Positions 26,624-36,339 of a stretch of 64,000 nt of DNA are shown piece by piece. The notes under the pieces are model-generated. The model was given only the letters and a program-made list of their open reading frames with translations, was not told where the DNA came from and ran no database searches. The translations under genes and the position numbers were made by a program. The first letter of the stretch is position 1. Every line of letters starts with the position of its first letter. This stretch comes from CBDCUW01 sp965222745 (lineage in GTDB: Bacteria > Planctomycetota > Planctomycetia > Pirellulales > Pirellulaceae): the NCBI GenBank assembly GCA_965222745.1, contig CBDCUW010000005.1:1612001-1676000 (forward strand), read 5' to 3'.

Positions 26624-27943
26624 TCAGCGCAAATTCAACACTCGGCGCAACCTTGCGGCGATGATCGGATCGGTTTGATCGACCAGGCGCATCCTCAACT
26701 CCTGGTTCACCGCTGGATCGTTCATAGTCGCCAACACCGAGATCGCGCGGAGTTGAACATCGCGACTTTCATCATCCAGCAACATCACCAACCAGGGACG
26801 AGGATCGATCGTGCCGTCGCGGGCAATCACGTCGACCAGTTCCATGCGCACGCGAACATCATCACTTGCCAGCCGGGTGGCGACAGTGATTTGCGAACCG
26901 GTGTAGCCGCGGCGAATCAATTCCAACTTCGCTTTTTCGCGAAGTGCTAAGTGGGGGCTGCCCAGCCACTGCATGACCGATCGATCATCCAGCGTCTCCA
27001 TCGGCGAATCGACCAGGTTGGCCACTGGGCGAATCTCCGCTGGCGGCGGTTGATACGACGTCTCGTGGCGAAGTGCTGTCTCCGACGGTGAGAGCTCGCG
27101 CAGCACCACCGCCTCATCGGGCGGCAGCGGCCGAAGCTGCATCGAGGAAGAGCGGTACACCGAAGGCGATTGGCTGACAGCCTCCGTCGGCTGCTCTGAA
27201 GTCAGCTCGGCAGGTTGTGGCGAGGCCACGCCGATCGCAATCGGCTGAGCACTTGGCGGCCAATCGGTCCACGAATCGGCTGGCTGGGAAGCCGCCACCG
27301 GCAGAGGACGAGCCGGGACGCTCAACCGCTGGGGAATCAACGGTTCAAGCGGCTGGTGGCTCAGCACGCTCGGACCCGGGCGCTCGGACAACGCCAGCAT
27401 TTCCAATGTTTGGTTGGCGCGGTTGTACAGCTGGCGGGACGTTTCGTCGCTCTGGTTGACGCAATCCAGAATCACAGGATGCAACAAACCGCTGGCCCAA
27501 CCGGTACGATCATCCGGAAGATGAACGGCGATTTCTTGAAGCGAATCGATCAAGATCTCTTGGTGGCGACAGGTATCCTTTCGTTTCAGCGTCGTCCACT
27601 CACTTTGACTGTGTCGCAGTAAATCGTAGGCGGTACGGGCAACATCGATGTCGTCATCATTCATCGCCCGAACGACCGATGGAATGCCGGCGGCGCCCAG
27701 CTCGGAAATCTGCAGCAGCCGTTGTCTCTTTTCAACTGGCGTGCAACTCTCGAAACCTTCAGTCAACCGAAAGACGAGCCATCTGCGGTTTTGGCTGCCA
27801 ATGACCACCGTGACCGACAGGCCGACAGCAACCAGCACCAGTGTTTTCCACGCCTTGGTCCAGGCAAGGCGCTTGGCCGGCGGTTTGGACCGAGCTTGAG
27901 CCGAAAATGGATTGGGAATATTGGATGGGTCGCCAGCAAGCAT
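26624..27943 (-). CDS. HEAT-repeat membrane-anchored protein
   Basis: A 439-residue protein with one membrane segment near residues 33-49 (TLVLVAVGLSVTVVIGS). HEAT-like helical repeats flank the middle: residues about 70-190 (LLQISELGAAGIPSVVRAMND) and the C-terminal 120 residues (HLALREKAKLELIRRG, LVDVIARDGTIDPRPW and DVQLRAISVLATMND). The middle, about 200-310, is Pro/Ser-rich and probably disordered. Likely a scaffold for protein interactions at the envelope; the exact role is unknown. It follows the lipoprotein gene by 68 bases on the same strand. Confidence 0.7.
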   Translation of the reverse strand: MLAGDPSNIPNPFSAQARSKPPAKRLAWTKAWKTLVLVAVGLSVTVVIGSQNRRWLVFRLTEGFESCTPVEKRQRLLQISELGAAGIPSVVRAMNDDDIDVARTAYDLLRHSQSEWTTLKRKDTCRHQEILIDSLQEIAVHLPDDRTGWASGLLHPVILDCVNQSDETSRQLYNRANQTLEMLALSERPGPSVLSHQPLEPLIPQRLSVPARPLPVAASQPADSWTDWPPSAQPIAIGVASPQPAELTSEQPTEAVSQSPSVYRSSSMQLRPLPPDEAVVLRELSPSETALRHETSYQPPPAEIRPVANLVDSPMETLDDRSVMQWLGSPHLALREKAKLELIRRGYTGSQITVATRLASDDVRVRMELVDVIARDGTIDPRPWLVMLLDDESRDVQLRAISVLATMNDPAVNQELRMRLVDQTDPIIAARLRRVLNLR

Positions 27944-28011
27944 GGGAGATCAAACATTTTGGGGGGAACGCGGCGGCGGATTGTCGCGATAGCACGGCCG
28001 GCAAAGCAAGA

Positions 28012-29370
28012 TCATTTCGGCCGAATCTGCTGCTTGATCAAGCTGGCCCTGTAAGCGTCAAAGTTCGCGTTCCATTGATCGCGCAGCCTTCGCGGCACGT
28101 CGACTCCCGCCAGGACATCGCCCAGCAATGCCCCCAGCGTCACCAGGTCGCCGGGATCCAACCGCGGCTGTGCCCATGCAACCTTGCCGTCGGATTGCAG
28201 CAAAACGAGTGATCCGGGTGTCATCTGAAAACCGGACCTCAGAACGCCATCACGATCGACGATCGCGGGCAAATTCAAACGGCGAGGAATCGACCGTGGA
28301 TCGTCGACCACAATCGCCGCTCGGACCTGGTTTCGCACCGCTTGTGGCATGTTCACCACCCATTCTTGCAGCACCGCTGTCGCAGCGATCGAGTGTGGGT
28401 CACCGCTACAGCGCAGCAGCAGGGTGACGTTTCGGTCGGAACCTCGCTGGGTCAGCGTGAAACTCGAATCGGTCGCCGTCAAACGAAAACGACCCGACCG
28501 CGTTCCCAACACTTGCGGCGGTTTTTCCGGTGGCAAAGGAACGAACTTGCGAACATACCGAGGAGACTCCGGCAACGGATCCAACTGCGGATCATCAGGA
28601 GCAGTGAAGCTGGCTGCCGCCAAATCGAGACTCAACGTGATCGTTTGTCCGGTAGCCGGATCCTGCGCTGGCGGCAAATCGACTCGGCGAATCAATCCCT
28701 GCTGGCGATCGATCCAAAACCGGTAGCGATCTCCCGCTGCGAAGACATGCACCAAAACATCGGCATGATCACTGTCGACAGGCGACGGACCGTACTCGAA
28801 TCGATTCTCCGCCGCAAACAAATGCTTCATCGGTTCGGCCGCAAACAGCCATTCCAGTTGCGGCGGCGGCCCTGCCAGTCCCGCGCCCAACCGCTGCGCC
28901 AGAATCGGATCGGCGAACAACGTCTGTAGATTGGGCCGGTCCAACGAACGTGCAACACTTGCATCCGGTTGCCCGGTCGTCTTCAGCACCTGAGAATCAA
29001 ACTTCCGGGTGGTCGGATCGGCAATCCAGGCGGTGAGTGAGTTTTGGGCCGACCAAAGTCGCACGTCGTACGACTTGACGTACAAACGATCTCGGTGGAA
29101 CCAGACGGAAAGGGGTGCCATCTGGCGAATCAACCGCCCCTCCGATTCGTAGCTCAGCCGCACCACGGCCGAGTCATGATACTGAGACGCGTTGCGGTAT
29201 CGTGTGAAAACGGCGGCCAGGAATTGATCGGCGGCGAGGTCGCGAAAAGAAGCGGCGCGAAGATCGGATGAATCCAACCGGTGGTCGGGTTGCGTCTCGC
29301 TTCCACATCCGACGAGGCACACCACCGCTAGCAACGTCAATCCACATTTCGCGGCAAAACGGGCAATCAT
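28012..29370 (-). CDS. Lipoprotein with LolA-like and thioredoxin-like regions
   Basis: A 452-residue lipoprotein: a signal peptide with lipobox CLVGC (Cys near residue 22 from the ATG at 29370). A GTG 39 bases upstream is an alternative start. Residues about 40-260 resemble the LolA-like/DUF2092 fold (HDSAVVRLSYESEGRLI, YRFWIDRQQGLIRRVDLP). The C-terminal 150 residues have a redoxin-like layout (VTLLLRCSGDPHS, PAIVDRDGVLRSGFQM and GSLVLLQSDGKVAW), but no CxxC, so no redox activity is expected. Planctomycetes have related proteins; function unknown. Confidence 0.62.
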   Translation of the reverse strand: MIARFAAKCGLTLLAVVCLVGCGSETQPDHRLDSSDLRAASFRDLAADQFLAAVFTRYRNASQYHDSAVVRLSYESEGRLIRQMAPLSVWFHRDRLYVKSYDVRLWSAQNSLTAWIADPTTRKFDSQVLKTTGQPDASVARSLDRPNLQTLFADPILAQRLGAGLAGPPPQLEWLFAAEPMKHLFAAENRFEYGPSPVDSDHADVLVHVFAAGDRYRFWIDRQQGLIRRVDLPPAQDPATGQTITLSLDLAAASFTAPDDPQLDPLPESPRYVRKFVPLPPEKPPQVLGTRSGRFRLTATDSSFTLTQRGSDRNVTLLLRCSGDPHSIAATAVLQEWVVNMPQAVRNQVRAAIVVDDPRSIPRRLNLPAIVDRDGVLRSGFQMTPGSLVLLQSDGKVAWAQPRLDPGDLVTLGALLGDVLAGVDVPRRLRDQWNANFDAYRASLIKQQIRPK

Positions 29371-29492
29371 GTGGCGAATCAACCGTGGTTTAGATGGGCC
29401 AGCAGACACCCCAAAAAAGAGCCTGCCTTCTGCTTTGCGTCTCAGGCTACTAAAACGGAGTCTTTCGTCACAACGCCACCCGACAGACTGTT

Positions 29493-30671
29493 ATGTTTCA
29501 CGAGTTGATACGATCGTTGGCCGCCGAAAGAGTATGGGAATACGAAACGGTCCCGGCAGGCGGTTGCGCCGATGTTTGTCGGCAGACCATCCAATCACTT
29601 CACGCGCCGCTTGACTTTCCGCCTCTCGAAGCAGCGATTGTTCCGGGAGATCGCATCGCGCTTGCGGTCGACCCCAACGTGCCTCAACTCGTTGACGTAC
29701 TGCAAGGAGTGATCGCCGCGATCGGCGATACCGACGCCGGTGCGATCGACATCGTGTTGTGGGACGAAGCGAGCGAGGTAACCGCCAAAGCCGTGGTGGC
29801 GGAAGTCGGTAGCTTGGCGAACGTAACGCGTCATGACCCGACCGAGCGAGCGTCACTGCGTTACCTGGCGGCCGATGACGCGGCCGATCCGATTTATTTG
29901 AACCGGCGCTTGGTCGACGCCGACCTGGTGTTGCCGATCATGTCCGCCAGGCCACTGGACAAGCCCAGCCAACAAGACTTGACCGGTGTTTTTCCGGCGT
30001 TAGCCGATTCGGCAACCCGCATCCGTCATCGCGATGCTTTTTTTCAATCCGAACCGGCTGCCATGCTGCCTGACATTCCTTGGCTGCTGGGCGTTCATTT
30101 GCTGCTAAGCGTCCGTGCCAGCGTGGCAGGAAGCGCCGCCCAAGTGACCGCGGGAACTCTGGAAGCAATCGGAAAGCAACTGACTCCGACCCGGCGCCAA
30201 CCCGATGAGTTTCCGCCGCCGGCGCCGTTGGTCATCGCATCACTCGATGGCGACTGGCAACAACAGAGCTGGACCAACGCCGCCCGCGCTGTGTTGTCGG
30301 CCACCCGATACGCCGGCCAGGACGGCACGATTGTCCTGTGGACCAACATCGATCGCCCACCTCAAAACCACTTGGCAAACCTAGGCGACATGGCCGACCC
30401 GCCGCCATTTCAACCCACCCAAGACGCCGAGTTCCCACCTTGGGAGGAAGAGGTGGGAGTTGCCAAGGCACTGGCATCGGTCACTGCCGAACATCGCCTG
30501 TTGATTCACAGCCGGCTCGATCGAGAAACGGTCGAATCGATGGGAGTCGGTGTTGTCGACTCGGTCGAAGAACTGAAACAGCTAAGCCAATCCTTTTCGG
30601 GATGCGGCCTGTTGCGGGCAGCACAATTTTCCGGCGGGACCGCGCTAGCGTGTCAACAACCGACAGGATGA
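29493..30671 (+). CDS. LarA-like (DUF2088) protein, probably non-canonical
   Basis: A 392-residue protein related to the nickel-dependent lactate racemase LarA/DUF2088 family. Residues 50-180 match the N-terminal domain: VPGDRIALAVDPNVPQL, VTRHDPTERA (His114) and PIYLNRRLVDADLVLPI. In LarA the next segment carries a histidine and the lysine that binds the nickel-pincer cofactor (P-H...GGRK). Here the matching stretch, residues 152-171, reads ARPLDKPSQQDLTGVFPALA and has neither. So it may lack racemase activity or use another chemistry. The residue comparison is from memory of the family. It ends 7 bases before repeat copy B. Confidence 0.7.
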   Translation: MFHELIRSLAAERVWEYETVPAGGCADVCRQTIQSLHAPLDFPPLEAAIVPGDRIALAVDPNVPQLVDVLQGVIAAIGDTDAGAIDIVLWDEASEVTAKAVVAEVGSLANVTRHDPTERASLRYLAADDAADPIYLNRRLVDADLVLPIMSARPLDKPSQQDLTGVFPALADSATRIRHRDAFFQSEPAAMLPDIPWLLGVHLLLSVRASVAGSAAQVTAGTLEAIGKQLTPTRRQPDEFPPPAPLVIASLDGDWQQQSWTNAARAVLSATRYAGQDGTIVLWTNIDRPPQNHLANLGDMADPPPFQPTQDAEFPPWEEEVGVAKALASVTAEHRLLIHSRLDRETVESMGVGVVDSVEELKQLSQSFSGCGLLRAAQFSGGTALACQQPTG

Positions 30672-30677
30672 ATTCCC

Positions 30678-30757
30678 GTAGGCCGACTTGTCCCCAAGTC
30701 GGCGAAAACCGGCCAATTCTCCAAGCTGGCTACGATGCGACTTCGGAGAAGTCGTCG
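30678..30757. repeat. Dispersed palindromic repeat, copy B (two hairpins)
   Basis: Core hairpin GCCGACTTG-tccc-CAAGTCGGC preceded by GTAG at 30678-30703. A second hairpin built on GCGACTTC-gga-GAAGTCG lies near 30737-30754, with gctacga before it. The element fills the convergent gap between the LarA-like gene and the next minus-strand gene. Confidence 0.8.
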
Positions 30758-30762
30758 ATGGT

Positions 30763-31632
30763 TCAATCATATCCCGGAATGATCGCCGATGAGTTGCTGG
30801 CGTTGTACGGTTGAGACCAGGTACCGAAATTCGGCGGCACCTTCCAAACTTCCGCGCCGTCGATGGAAACCACCAGCGTGCTTGGCGCCGACAATCGGCC
30901 GACGCCGTATCGCCACTTCGATCCATCCGTTTCCAAAAATACAATCACGCCTGGCATGCGACCAGCGACAAACAGAAAAACCGCTCCGTCGGAATTCTTG
31001 TTTTCCGGATCCCGATAGCGCTCAATCGGGCGCGGCAACAAACGTAGGCTCAGCTTTTTCTCTTCCGGTGATTCTTCGGAAACAACCTGGTTGGCGGTGA
31101 AACGCTGCATGATCCGTTTCATTTGAAACAGACGCTTCGACGGAGTCTGCGCTGGCCGGTCGAAAGAATGTGCAAGACCTTCAGTAGACCGGTCGGCGAT
31201 TCGAAGCGGTTTCATCGTGACCGCCGATTCCGACGGAGTCCAAGCGGCGTCTTCACTTTTGGCTGTAAACGGATGGGATGAAAGCGACAGGAAGTCATAG
31301 ACGATTCTTGGACCGCCGCCCAAATAGTCCGGATGCAGCTCAGTGGTGATGATGGCCAGCGGCCGTCCCTGTTTCCCCAGCCGCCAAACCGCTCCGTCAA
31401 CGTATCCGCGCGGTACATCGTCGTATCGAAAAAGAGGCTTCGATTGCAGCGATGTTGGAAAACCGGGATGAGAAGAAAAAAAGCGAATGCCAAGCGCTCG
31501 TGAAACCATCAGCTCCATCCTTGCCTCCTCCGCCTCCGACTGCTGGCCGCTTGCCGGTATCGGCAGCTGGACCAAGACAGCCGCAACGACCATCGCAGGG
31601 ACCAGGAATTGCTTCGACAGGATTTCCATCAT
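30763..31632 (-). CDS. Exported hypothetical protein
   Basis: A 289-residue protein, unrecognised. The start ATG at 31632 (MMEILSKQFLVPAM) is chosen because GAGG lies 7 bases upstream and a signal peptide follows (VVAAVLVQLPIPASG). The mature part has GYVDGAVWRLGKQGRPLAI, LGGGPRIVYDFLSLSSHPF and IERYRDPENKNSDGAVFLF, a pattern I associate with a family of planctomycete exported proteins of unknown function. The C-terminus is unremarkable. It stands alone between repeat B and a divergent DUF1549 cluster. Confidence 0.68.
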   Translation of the reverse strand: MMEILSKQFLVPAMVVAAVLVQLPIPASGQQSEAEEARMELMVSRALGIRFFSSHPGFPTSLQSKPLFRYDDVPRGYVDGAVWRLGKQGRPLAIITTELHPDYLGGGPRIVYDFLSLSSHPFTAKSEDAAWTPSESAVTMKPLRIADRSTEGLAHSFDRPAQTPSKRLFQMKRIMQRFTANQVVSEESPEEKKLSLRLLPRPIERYRDPENKNSDGAVFLFVAGRMPGVIVFLETDGSKWRYGVGRLSAPSTLVVSIDGAEVWKVPPNFGTWSQPYNASNSSAIIPGYD

Positions 31633-31812
31633 CAATGACCTCGTCTGGCGGGCAGTGGCGTCATGTGGCTGGTGCCACGTCATTGTCACACAGCTCGGTG
31701 GCCGCATTGGAACGGTTTCGCCCTATCCAACGACTCCGGCCCCCGCTTCGATTGGGAAAAAACTGAAAATCAAGGAATCTGAAAAGAATTTTGAGATCGG
31801 GCGAAAATCTCG

Positions 31813-31840
31813 TTGACAATTAAGACGCGTTGTCTGTACG
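31813..31840 (+). promoter_or_regulatory. Possible promoter/operator of the DUF1549 cluster
   Basis: TTGACA at 31813-31818, in a stretch where GACAA (31815-31819) and TTGTC (31830-31834) form an inverted repeat. The -10 is poor (tgtacg, 31835-31840). It lies about 75 bases before the start codon at 31894. Weak prediction. Confidence 0.3.
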
Positions 31841-31893
31841 TTGGTGGGCATCGTTACATAGTGTCGGATTGTCGCACTCAGAAAGGTTGAGTG

Positions 31894-33375
31894 ATGTTCC
31901 GTTTTTCAGTTTCGACGGTAATCGCAGCTGCTTTCCTTTTCAGCATGTTTGGGGGGGCATTGACCACCAACGGCGACGAGTATTCGCCGGGCGTGGCGAT
32001 CGCCAAATGGCTGGACGATCAACTGGACGAGAAGACGGAGTCGGTCGAGCCGTGTGACGACCTGACCTACGCCCGCCGAGTCTACCTGGATGTATTGGGG
32101 AGGATTCCGGGTGTTTCAGAGACTCGTGATTACCTGGCGGTGGACGAACAGAAGCGACGCGACTGGCTAGTCGAAAAGCTGCTCTATCCCACCGACAAGT
32201 ACGCTGACGAAACGCTGACGACGACGGCGGAACATTGGGCCCGGATTTGGCGCCGCAATCTTTTGCCGCCCGCCCTGGTCAATGCTCCACCGGCGATGCA
32301 AATGGAATCGTGGTTGGCGAACCAGTTTTCGGAAGACATTCCGTTTGACCAGGTCAGTCGTGACCTGGTGACCCCATCGGGAAATCCCGGCGGCCGTGCC
32401 CTCTACGAAGCTTCCGGCGGATCTCCGGAAGCTTACGTGACGCAGGTGTCGCGCGGATTGCTGGGTGTTCGCATCAGCTGCGCCCAATGTCACGATCATC
32501 CATTCACGAACTGGAAGAAGGAAGATTTCTGGGGAATGGCGGCCTATTACTCCGGCGGCGTGGAAGGGAGCGGCAACGGTTCGATTTCGCACGAGGGGAA
32601 ATCGTACGACGCGAAAACACTGTGGGCAAAGACACCGGCCGAGTCGGGACAGCGTGACCCGGAAGCTTTTGCCGACTGGCTGACCGCCGATGACAACCCG
32701 CAATTCGCTTCGTCGGCCGTCAATCGCGTTTGGGAGCAACTGGTGGGTCGAGGAATCTTTGTTGCCGCGAACGATTTGGACACCGCCACCGAACAGGAGC
32801 GGGAGATGCTGGACGGCCTGGCGGTGCAATTCCGCGAAGGCGGTTACGCGCTCCGTTCATTGGTTGCTGGGATCTTGAAGAGCAGGGCATATCAGCTTGC
32901 CGCCAACTCCGTCGACCGACCGCTGAAAGTACTGGCACCCGAACAAGTCTTTTTTTCACTGGAACGAGCATTGTTGTTGCCGGTCGGTCGGATCAACGAG
33001 ATGTCGGCCCGGCACAACGGGCGGCGGCTGCAGATGTTGGCCAGATTGTCCGAGGCAATCGGCAACCGGCCTGACGACTACGCGGCGGGAATCCCGCAAG
33101 CGTTGTTGTTGATGAACGGCCCGATGACGACCGACGCGATCAACCTGGAACGAAGCCGTTTGTTGCGCGCGGTAGTCGACGCGCCGTACTTTGACGATGC
33201 CGAAAAACTCAAAACGCTCTACCTGGCGGTGCTCACTCGCGAACCAAGTGAGCAGGAACAGAGTGAGTTGGAATCATATCTTGACGCGAAGAAAACCGAC
33301 GCTGAGCGAAAAGTCGCTCACGGCGAAATTCTTTGGGCCTTAATCAACAGTCCGGAGTTTGTGCTATGTCGATAG
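31894..33375 (+). CDS. DUF1549/DUF1553 exported protein
   Basis: A 493-residue exported protein. The ATG at 31894 (signal VSTVIAAAFLFSMFGGALT) has AAAGG 7 bases before it. Residues about 20-220 are the DUF1549 domain, with DDLTYARRVYLDVLGRIPG and the motif ISCAQCHDHPFTNW, which contains a CxxCH that could bind heme c. Residues about 240-490 are DUF1553 (FASSAVNRVWEQLVGRG, PQALLLMNGPMTTDAINL, YLAVLTREPSEQE). Such proteins are hallmarks of planctomycetes and are always followed by a DUF1501 gene, as here. The function is not established; electron transfer or polysaccharide metabolism has been suggested for relatives. Confidence 0.88.
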   Translation: MFRFSVSTVIAAAFLFSMFGGALTTNGDEYSPGVAIAKWLDDQLDEKTESVEPCDDLTYARRVYLDVLGRIPGVSETRDYLAVDEQKRRDWLVEKLLYPTDKYADETLTTTAEHWARIWRRNLLPPALVNAPPAMQMESWLANQFSEDIPFDQVSRDLVTPSGNPGGRALYEASGGSPEAYVTQVSRGLLGVRISCAQCHDHPFTNWKKEDFWGMAAYYSGGVEGSGNGSISHEGKSYDAKTLWAKTPAESGQRDPEAFADWLTADDNPQFASSAVNRVWEQLVGRGIFVAANDLDTATEQEREMLDGLAVQFREGGYALRSLVAGILKSRAYQLAANSVDRPLKVLAPEQVFFSLERALLLPVGRINEMSARHNGRRLQMLARLSEAIGNRPDDYAAGIPQALLLMNGPMTTDAINLERSRLLRAVVDAPYFDDAEKLKTLYLAVLTREPSEQEQSELESYLDAKKTDAERKVAHGEILWALINSPEFVLCR

Positions 33376-34682
33376 ATCGTTTCCGAGATGGAATTACGCG
33401 CCGATCGCTGATCCAAACTGCAGCCTGCAGCGTATTGGGAGTGAGCGCGTCAGGATGGCTGCCCAAGCTGGCCGCAGCGGCCACTGGAAAAACCAATATG
33501 TCGTGCATCCTGCTTTGGATGACCGGCGGTCCGAGCCAGATGGAGACGTTGGATCCCAAACCGGATCATGACAACGGCGGTCCGACCAAAGCAATCGCGA
33601 CAGCAGTACCCGGCATTCACATTGCCGAAAACCTGCCCGGTATCGCCAAACGGATGAAAGACGTGGCGATCATTCGCGGCATGAAGACAAGTGAGGGCGA
33701 TCACGGCCGAGCGACGGAACTCATGATGACGGGACGTCGACCTGGGACGGGTGGGGTTGAGTTCCCGTCGCTCGGTTCCGTGATCGCCCACCGGATGATC
33801 CAAAACGACGTCGACCTGCCGCCGTTTGTCAGCATCGCACCGGCGCGTTTCGGACAAACTTTCGGCGCCGGTTTCCTGGGCCCCCGTTTTTCGCCGCTGG
33901 TGGTGTCGGGAAGAAGCAACGATCCCAACGCGCGGGCCAACCTGACCATCGAAAACCTAAGACCCTCCGACGACTCGGTGGTTTCGCTGGACGAGCGTTT
34001 TCAGTTGCTGAAGATGCTGCAAAGCCAGTTCGCTCATAAAGATCTGTCGGCCGAAGCACACGTGGCCAACTACGCCTCGGCGATGCGGATGGTCAAAACC
34101 AAAGGTGGCGGCGCTTTCGAGTTGGATAAGGAATCGGATGAGCTTCGCGACCGCTACGGCCGCAATCGTTTTGGCCAGGGATGTTTGCTTGCCCGGCGGC
34201 TTGTCGAACGGGGAGTGCCGTTTGTCGAAGTCGGCTTGTCGGACGTGCCCGGAGCGGCGGGCAACTGGGATACCCACTCCAATAACTTTGATCAGGTCAG
34301 TCAGCTGTGCGAAGTGCTCGATCCAGCCTGGTCGACACTGTTGGAGGACCTGCGGGACCGCGGCATGCTGGAGACCACGTTGGTGGTTTGGATGGGCGAA
34401 TTTGGACGGACGCCGGTGATCAATGAGGGCGGCGGCCGTGACCATTTCCCCGATGCCTGGAGCGTCGCGCTTTCGGGCGGTCTGGTCCGCGGCGGCCAAG
34501 TGGTCGGAAATTCCGGAAAAGATGGGCTGGAAGCGAAAGATCGTCCCGCCTCGGCCCCCGATCTGTTTGCCAGCGTCCTGGCCGGGATCGGTGTCGATCC
34601 AAGCGGCGAAAACTATGACGGCGACCGGCCCATCCCCTTGGTCGAAGAGGGCGGCCAGAAAGTGGATCAGTTGTTCGCGTGA
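33366..34682 (+). CDS. DUF1501 family protein, Tat-exported
   Basis: A 438-residue alkaline-phosphatase-superfamily-like protein. The ATG at 33366 overlaps the end of the DUF1549 gene by 10 bases. The N-terminus ITRRSLIQTAACSVLGVSASG is a twin-arginine signal. Typical DUF1501 segments follow: LWMTGGPSQMETLDPKP, NLPGIAKRMKDVAIIR, EGDHGRATELMMTGRRP, WDTHSNNFDQV, VVWMGEFGRTP and GGGRDHFPDAWSVALSGGL. The family has a sulfatase/phosphatase-like core; substrate unknown. Translational coupling to the DUF1549 gene supports a joint exported system. Confidence 0.9.
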   Translation: MSIDRFRDGITRRSLIQTAACSVLGVSASGWLPKLAAAATGKTNMSCILLWMTGGPSQMETLDPKPDHDNGGPTKAIATAVPGIHIAENLPGIAKRMKDVAIIRGMKTSEGDHGRATELMMTGRRPGTGGVEFPSLGSVIAHRMIQNDVDLPPFVSIAPARFGQTFGAGFLGPRFSPLVVSGRSNDPNARANLTIENLRPSDDSVVSLDERFQLLKMLQSQFAHKDLSAEAHVANYASAMRMVKTKGGGAFELDKESDELRDRYGRNRFGQGCLLARRLVERGVPFVEVGLSDVPGAAGNWDTHSNNFDQVSQLCEVLDPAWSTLLEDLRDRGMLETTLVVWMGEFGRTPVINEGGGRDHFPDAWSVALSGGLVRGGQVVGNSGKDGLEAKDRPASAPDLFASVLAGIGVDPSGENYDGDRPIPLVEEGGQKVDQLFA

Positions 34683-34737
34683 GTTCCAGTGGGTGGAGCT
34701 TGTTGGGATTTTGGTTCGAAACCGACAGAGGTCGATC

Positions 34738-36339
34738 ATGTATCGCTTTTTGATGGGGACGATGATGGCACTGGCTGCTGCCGACTTGACGGTGGCAGCC
34801 GACCAGGCCCGAGATCTGATCGTGATTCTGCCCAATCGACCGCTGCACGTTCGCATCGTGGTGCTGGAAAACGGTGAGTCGTTGGAAGCGGTTCGCCAGT
34901 CCTATATCGAAAACCTGATCGCCAGATTGGATGTCGATCAGGATGGTCGGCTTTCTCGCGCCGAAACGCGCCAAAGTCCACTGTTCAACACCAAACGCCG
35001 ATTCGATGACAATCCCTTCCTGCAGAAGCTGGAACGTGACACGAACGTTTCGATGCGGGACGTGGTCATGACAGTGCAGCGCGCCGCGGGGCAGCCCCTT
35101 GCCTATCGCCAAGATGATTCGCTGGCCGACAATGATCTAGGTGTCTTTGAAGTTCTGGATAAAGACGGATCGGGCATGATCGAACCGGCCGAAATGAGAC
35201 TGGCCGCTTCACGAATCGCCGCCCGTGACGAAGACACCGATCGCTGCATCACATTTGACGAGTTTCTTGATCGACCTGAACCCGACCCGAACATGGCTCC
35301 GGGGATGATCGAGATCGATGATACGCCGCCGCCGTCGATCCACGCCGATCGCCTGAGAGATTTTCGCGAGCCGACTTTGCCGACCCGTTTGATCCGGCTG
35401 TACGATGCCAATCGTGACGCAAAGCTCAGTGCAAAAGAGCTTGGTTGGAACGACGATCGACTCGCGGCGATCGACACCAACAAAGATCGGCTGCTGACCT
35501 CGCGCGAGGTGGCCGCGATGCGACAAGCGGCTCCCGACGTCGAACTTCGGCTTGATCTGGCCCAGCCAACCGCGACGGCGCTGGAAATGATCTCCAGCTT
35601 GCCGGGCACCGAGATCTCCCAGCCTCGTGAGGGATTGCTGCGAATCGTTCAAGGCGAGGTCACGATCACCTTTGGCTATCGGCATCGTGATCCGTTGGCC
35701 GAAGCCGAGGCGGCCGCGCGAGACGTGTTCAACGAAATCGACCTGGATGCCAACGGCTACATCGATCGCGATGAAATCGTGGAACGTCACCGATTCCAGC
35801 GATACTTGTTCGACGCGATGGATACCGATCAGGACGATCGTGTTTTTGCCAAAGAAATGATGCAGTACGTTCGTTCCTTCGCCGAACCGGCGGCGTCAAG
35901 CTGTCAAATGACGCTGTACGACGTGGGCAGCGGCTATTTCCAGATGATCGATTCAAGCGATGACGGGCGGATTTCGATTCGCGAGCTCCGCTCCGCCGAA
36001 AGTGCGCTCAATGACGCCGCCGGCGGCGCCGGCAAAACGCTGAATCCCTCCAAAGTACGACACAATTATCGAATCGAATTGTCGCGTGGATTGGTTTCAT
36101 TGTTCGGCGCGATCGACCGCCCATCCGCCGAAGCGCCAACCGCGGTTCTTCGCAAGCCGATTGGGCCCAGCTGGTTCACCGCCAACGATACCAACGACGA
36201 CGGAGACTTGACTTGGGAGGAGTTCATCGGTCCGGAAACCAGTTTTCGAGCGATGGACACCGACAAAGACGGGTTGATCGATGCGACGGAAGCGGCTGCA
36301 TACGAAGCACAATTGATCAGCAAACCAAACCGGGAGTAA
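34738..36339 (+). CDS. Exported EF-hand repeat protein
   Basis: A 533-residue protein starting at ATG 34738 (MYRFLMGTMMALAAADLTVAA), with GAGG 6 bases upstream. It has a signal peptide and at least eight EF-hand-like loops: DVDQDGRLSRAET, DKDGSGMIEPAEM, DEDTDRCITFDEF, DANRDAKLSAKEL, DTNKDRLLTSREV, DLDANGYIDRDEI, DTDQDDRVFAKEM, DTNDDGDLTWEEF and DTDKDGLIDATEA. It is the third gene of the DUF1549-DUF1501 cluster, 55 bases downstream. Calcium binding in the periplasm is likely; partners are probably the two proteins before it. Confidence 0.82.
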   Translation: MYRFLMGTMMALAAADLTVAADQARDLIVILPNRPLHVRIVVLENGESLEAVRQSYIENLIARLDVDQDGRLSRAETRQSPLFNTKRRFDDNPFLQKLERDTNVSMRDVVMTVQRAAGQPLAYRQDDSLADNDLGVFEVLDKDGSGMIEPAEMRLAASRIAARDEDTDRCITFDEFLDRPEPDPNMAPGMIEIDDTPPPSIHADRLRDFREPTLPTRLIRLYDANRDAKLSAKELGWNDDRLAAIDTNKDRLLTSREVAAMRQAAPDVELRLDLAQPTATALEMISSLPGTEISQPREGLLRIVQGEVTITFGYRHRDPLAEAEAAARDVFNEIDLDANGYIDRDEIVERHRFQRYLFDAMDTDQDDRVFAKEMMQYVRSFAEPAASSCQMTLYDVGSGYFQMIDSSDDGRISIRELRSAESALNDAAGGAGKTLNPSKVRHNYRIELSRGLVSLFGAIDRPSAEAPTAVLRKPIGPSWFTANDTNDDGDLTWEEFIGPETSFRAMDTDKDGLIDATEAAAYEAQLISKPNRE

